From Trametes villosa (Eukaryota > Basidiomycota > Agaricomycetes > Polyporales > Polyporaceae): 64,000 nucleotides of DNA. The position numbers and the translations under genes are program-made. Positions 61,055 to 64,000 of the stretch are shown one piece after another. The stretch lies in assembly GCA_002964805.2 (NCBI GenBank), contig PUDQ02000001.1, positions 1,388,001 to 1,452,000 on the forward strand, written 5' to 3'. A model generated the notes under the pieces. That model was not told the origin of the DNA. It saw only the letters and a list, made by a program, of their open reading frames with translations, and ran no database searches. Within the stretch, counting starts at the first letter, position 1. Every line of letters starts with the position of its first letter.

Positions 61055-62823
61055 AGTGTCGATAGAAACGAGGGATAAAACGTCGGTAGTCGTAAAGAAA
61101 GAAGAGAGGCGTAAAGGCAAGAGGGGACACTGGAATCGACTGTGCGCGGACGAAGTCTTATATACCTCCGCTCCGATGGGCGATGGCTGGAGAGCGCCGG
61201 GGAGGTGCTGCGGGACCAGCGTTATCAGTGTGAGTATTGGAGCATGCACGTACGCGGCGACAGACGTACAGGCTTGATGAAAGCGGATTAGTGGGTGGCT
61301 CGTGTTCCCTGTAGAGCCCCCGTACCTCCCCGCAGCACCTACATCCTTGGACAAAGGACTGGCGTGCCGAATGCCTTCGCCCGACCGTTCAGTGCCAAGA
61401 CTGTGAACTCCGGCCGCACCGGGTACATCTCCCCGTCACGAATGAAGATGCCCTGTGAGTTCCAGATCATCGCGAGGGCGCCACTGCCACACTGCGGATG
61501 GCGTTGGTACTGTGGTTTGCACGCGATGTACACGACTGCGACGCAGTTGTTGAGTCGCACCCAGGACAAGGGTGGTTCTTCCCGATGTCGCAGAATGCTG
61601 TAGAGCACGCACGTCACTGCCAAATCCGTATATCTCCTGCTGTCAGTTCCAGACGCTGTGTGCTCATCGCCAAAGGTCCTTCATAGATATACAAAGGCTA
61701 CAACAAACTGCATGTCGGGAAGCGCACCGCTGGATGGGAGCTTGGGTAGATGAAGATGATCACCGACTTCGCGAATTCCACGACTTCAACCTTTGCTGCG
61801 TATTTCGACTGCGGTGAAAGCCGCCGCAGGTCATTTCCGTAATGGCCTGTATGCGCAGTTGAGCACGCTGAAAGTACGTCCGTGACCATGCGAGGTGAAC
61901 AGCCACATACGTACCTCACAGCGACACGAGGGGTTTCAGCCATCACTGGCTCTGAAGTTGCCTAGACGTACGCAGCGCTGCGCCGTGTACAGGCATGCAC
62001 ACACACCCATTGCAGCGCTACATGCGATGGCTGATTCAGCGGCCCCCGCTACCATTTGATCGAATTACTTCGAGGCGCTGCTTTGGGGTGCCTGGCTGCC
62101 GGCTGCCAGTGATTTTGCCTTGGCGTCTTGCACACGGACGTCTGTAGGTATAGCGGCGTATATCTTCGCGCCATGAATCGGGGAATGAGGAAGCTGCCGT
62201 GCTGATTGAACATTAGGACGAAGGTCATGGTGTTGTGCTCAGAGTCGTTTGCCAGCCCATACTTGATGTAGGCGCCCGCCCGACGCCAGCTCTCCCAATC
62301 AGGCAACCACTGTCTACGATCGCAATTTCGGAGTGCGGTACCGGGTAGCGCAGTACACGGCGTCGATGAGACCGCCGCCGTCGTTTGCCCAGAATGTCTC
62401 AGACGGTAGTACCCTGTACCACCGTAAAGCGCAGCACGCCGGCTACTCAAAGTAACGTATGTTTCCGCCGGCGGGGCCGGTTCGAACAGTGGGTACACAC
62501 TCAAACGTCACCATCGTCGGAAGCATCAACACCAAACAGCGGTCGCCGCCGCCCGAATTGCGCGCAGCGAGTTTCAATAGTCACTCGGCACGTTGCATAT
62601 CCCAACTGCGTGTGGCACTCGTTAGTGGCTCGCTCTCGAGCGACTTGCTCCATGGAGCCGCTTCGCAAACGGGTGGTAAGGAACGGCATGGCATTGTATC
62701 CAGATACAAAATGCCAGGAAGAAATATAACGATGTCTACCTAGTCGCCGACAGTCATCCTACGATGCCGGATGATCTGCCCAGCCGTCTAACTCGTATGA
62801 GCAGCACGGCCGCGTTGCTGGAT
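61055..62823. other. Intergenic between RTA1-like copies 4 and 5; possible unassigned minus-strand gene
   Basis: About 1.8 kb. On the minus strand, frames at 61698-61946 (KYAAKVEVVEFAKSVIIFIY) and 61339-61623 (WVRLNNCVAVVYIACKPQY; GSGALAMIWNSQGIFIRDG) look more protein-like than chance and could be exons of one gene. A third frame at 62049-62504 includes NTMTFVLMFNQHGSFLIPRF. I recognise no family and could not build a full model, so no CDS is claimed. Confidence 0.35.
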
Positions 62824-64000
62824 CTACACCATGACCTTCTTGTCGGAATCCAGGGAACCGTCTGCGAGGTGGCCGGCAGGAACCCCGGGCCCGGCGCTCT
62901 TCAGGAGGCGACCAGGGTGGAAGATGTTGAGGGTAAGCATGGTCAGGAACACCATTACACCGTCGAATATGACTGGTTGACGATCGTAAGTACGTATTGA
63001 CGCGGTGAAGAAGATGGGGTTGACGCACTGAAGAGCGACTGAGTTTGAATGACTTTGCCATTCCAGCCATCGGCGAGCTCGATAGTGCGATATATACCCC
63101 TTAGCAGCCAGCCGCATCAGCGAAGCAACTGAACGTTGTATGAAGCACGACGTACCGGATGTACAAGAACGACGCTTCCATGCAGAGCCCCAATGCCAAC
63201 AGCTTCATCGGCCTCTCGACAGGCCCCCGGGAGAAACCAGTGAGAGTTAGGACGGAATCGGAGTCGTTCACCGTCGCCTTCCCCAGCGGCCTATCTTGGA
63301 AGCGGCGCACCAAATACTCTCCGACGAGGACGCAGAACACGCTGAGGGAGACTACGTCGGGAGATCATGTCAATAGGAATCGAGGGAGACGGTAAAATGC
63401 ACCGTACCTAGTTGGAAGATGATGCCGCCGAGCATGATGTTGCTTCCCTAAAAGCATTGTGAGACGATTGCGCGGTAGAAGAGTCCCATTGCCCGGCTCA
63501 CCATCTTGCTAGTGTTGACGTCGTGGGTACTGGCAGCTATACCGCCACCGGCTGCTTGGATGAGCAGCGCAGTGATGTCCTGTCGACGGTATCATTTTCA
63601 GTACGGCGAGGGACATGGTGAAACGTCATCTTACGCAAGAGAAGAAAATTTTTGAGTCTGCACAGAGTGGTGTTAGTCAACTTCTGGGTCGGTATCGGCG
63701 GCAACGTTGTACTCACATAGACGAGGACTGAGGCGACTGTACTCGTGCCCAAGGCGTGCAGAGAGCCTGCCGAAGGAGATGAAGAGGGCACCGATTAACG
63801 GTGTCGGGGCGATGATCAATGTCACAGTCCTGATGCCCCTCGATCAGCACTACCATCATGTATCCGTCACCATGAAGGACGTACTGGATGAGATAAGGGT
63901 TGTACTCCAGCGGGGCATAGTGGGACCATGTACGACCAGTCCAGCCGATGAGCTCCCCGGTACCCGCGAGGACGACGGTCGGGATGAGCCACCAGGCGCG
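62824..64000 (-). CDS. RTA1-like seven-TM protein, array copy 5 (5' end beyond the window)
   Basis: Partial: the first one or two exons lie past base 64000. What is here runs from RAWWLIPTVVLAGTGELIGW through RTWSHYAPLEYNPYLIQ, TPLIGALFISFGRLSARLG, EYSRLSPRL, DITALLIQAAGGGIAAS, GSNIMLGGIIFQL, FCVLVGEYLVRRFQDRPLGK, MKLLALGLCMEASFLYIR, IYRTIELADGWNGKVIQTQ and FLTMLTLNIFHPGRLL, ending SDKKVMV at 62824. Subgroup II. Given the regular spacing, more copies may continue beyond the window. Confidence 0.88.

Overview
The window is nuclear DNA from a basidiomycete fungus, most likely an Agaricomycete and possibly a polypore-type wood-rotter; the order is inference. The reasons are dense short introns (mostly 48-75 nt, GT-AG, a few GC-AG), GC-rich coding sequence, CT-rich leaders, and two protein families I know mainly from Agaricomycetes (22001-24103 and 31940-33380). 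Gene models were assembled by hand: exons were joined where reading frame, splice signals and family conservation agreed.

Left part (0-24 kb): an Ime2/Crk1-type TEY kinase (minus), PRPP synthetase (minus, with a 1-nt microexon), a 2.9 kb stretch without a supported gene, the decapping enzyme Dcp2 (minus), a divergent TPR-MYND protein (plus), a GRAM-domain membrane protein (plus), meiotic cohesin Rec8 (plus, 17 exons), isopentenyl-diphosphate isomerase (plus) and a WW-like/membrane protein (minus).

Middle part (24-51 kb): a 5 kb gene-poor stretch, then a roughly 1.75 kb tandem duplication carrying two copies of an unrecognised small gene with an Asp-rich tract. After it come a lineage-specific unknown protein (minus), mitochondrial pyruvate carrier MPC1 (plus), DNA ligase I (minus), a seven-TM receptor-like protein (plus), ribosomal protein uS17 (plus), phosphatase PPZ (plus), a secreted proteinase-K-type subtilase (minus), a DMT-type transporter (minus), mitochondrial ribosomal bL36 (plus) and dihydrofolate reductase (minus).

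Right part (51.6-64 kb): a head-to-tail array of five RTA1-like seven-TM genes, all minus. They fall into two subgroups (first two, last three); the last is cut by the window edge.

Most genes are single-copy housekeeping genes with no operon-like logic. The parts that look accessory or newly evolving are the Asp-rich tandem pair, the RTA1 array and the two gene-poor stretches. I found no CRISPR, no supported tRNA or rRNA, and no intact transposon. No obvious multi-gene novel system is visible; the strongest unusual signals are the Asp-rich duplication, the RTA1 array, the 1-nt microexon and a frame break at the MPC1 C-terminus.
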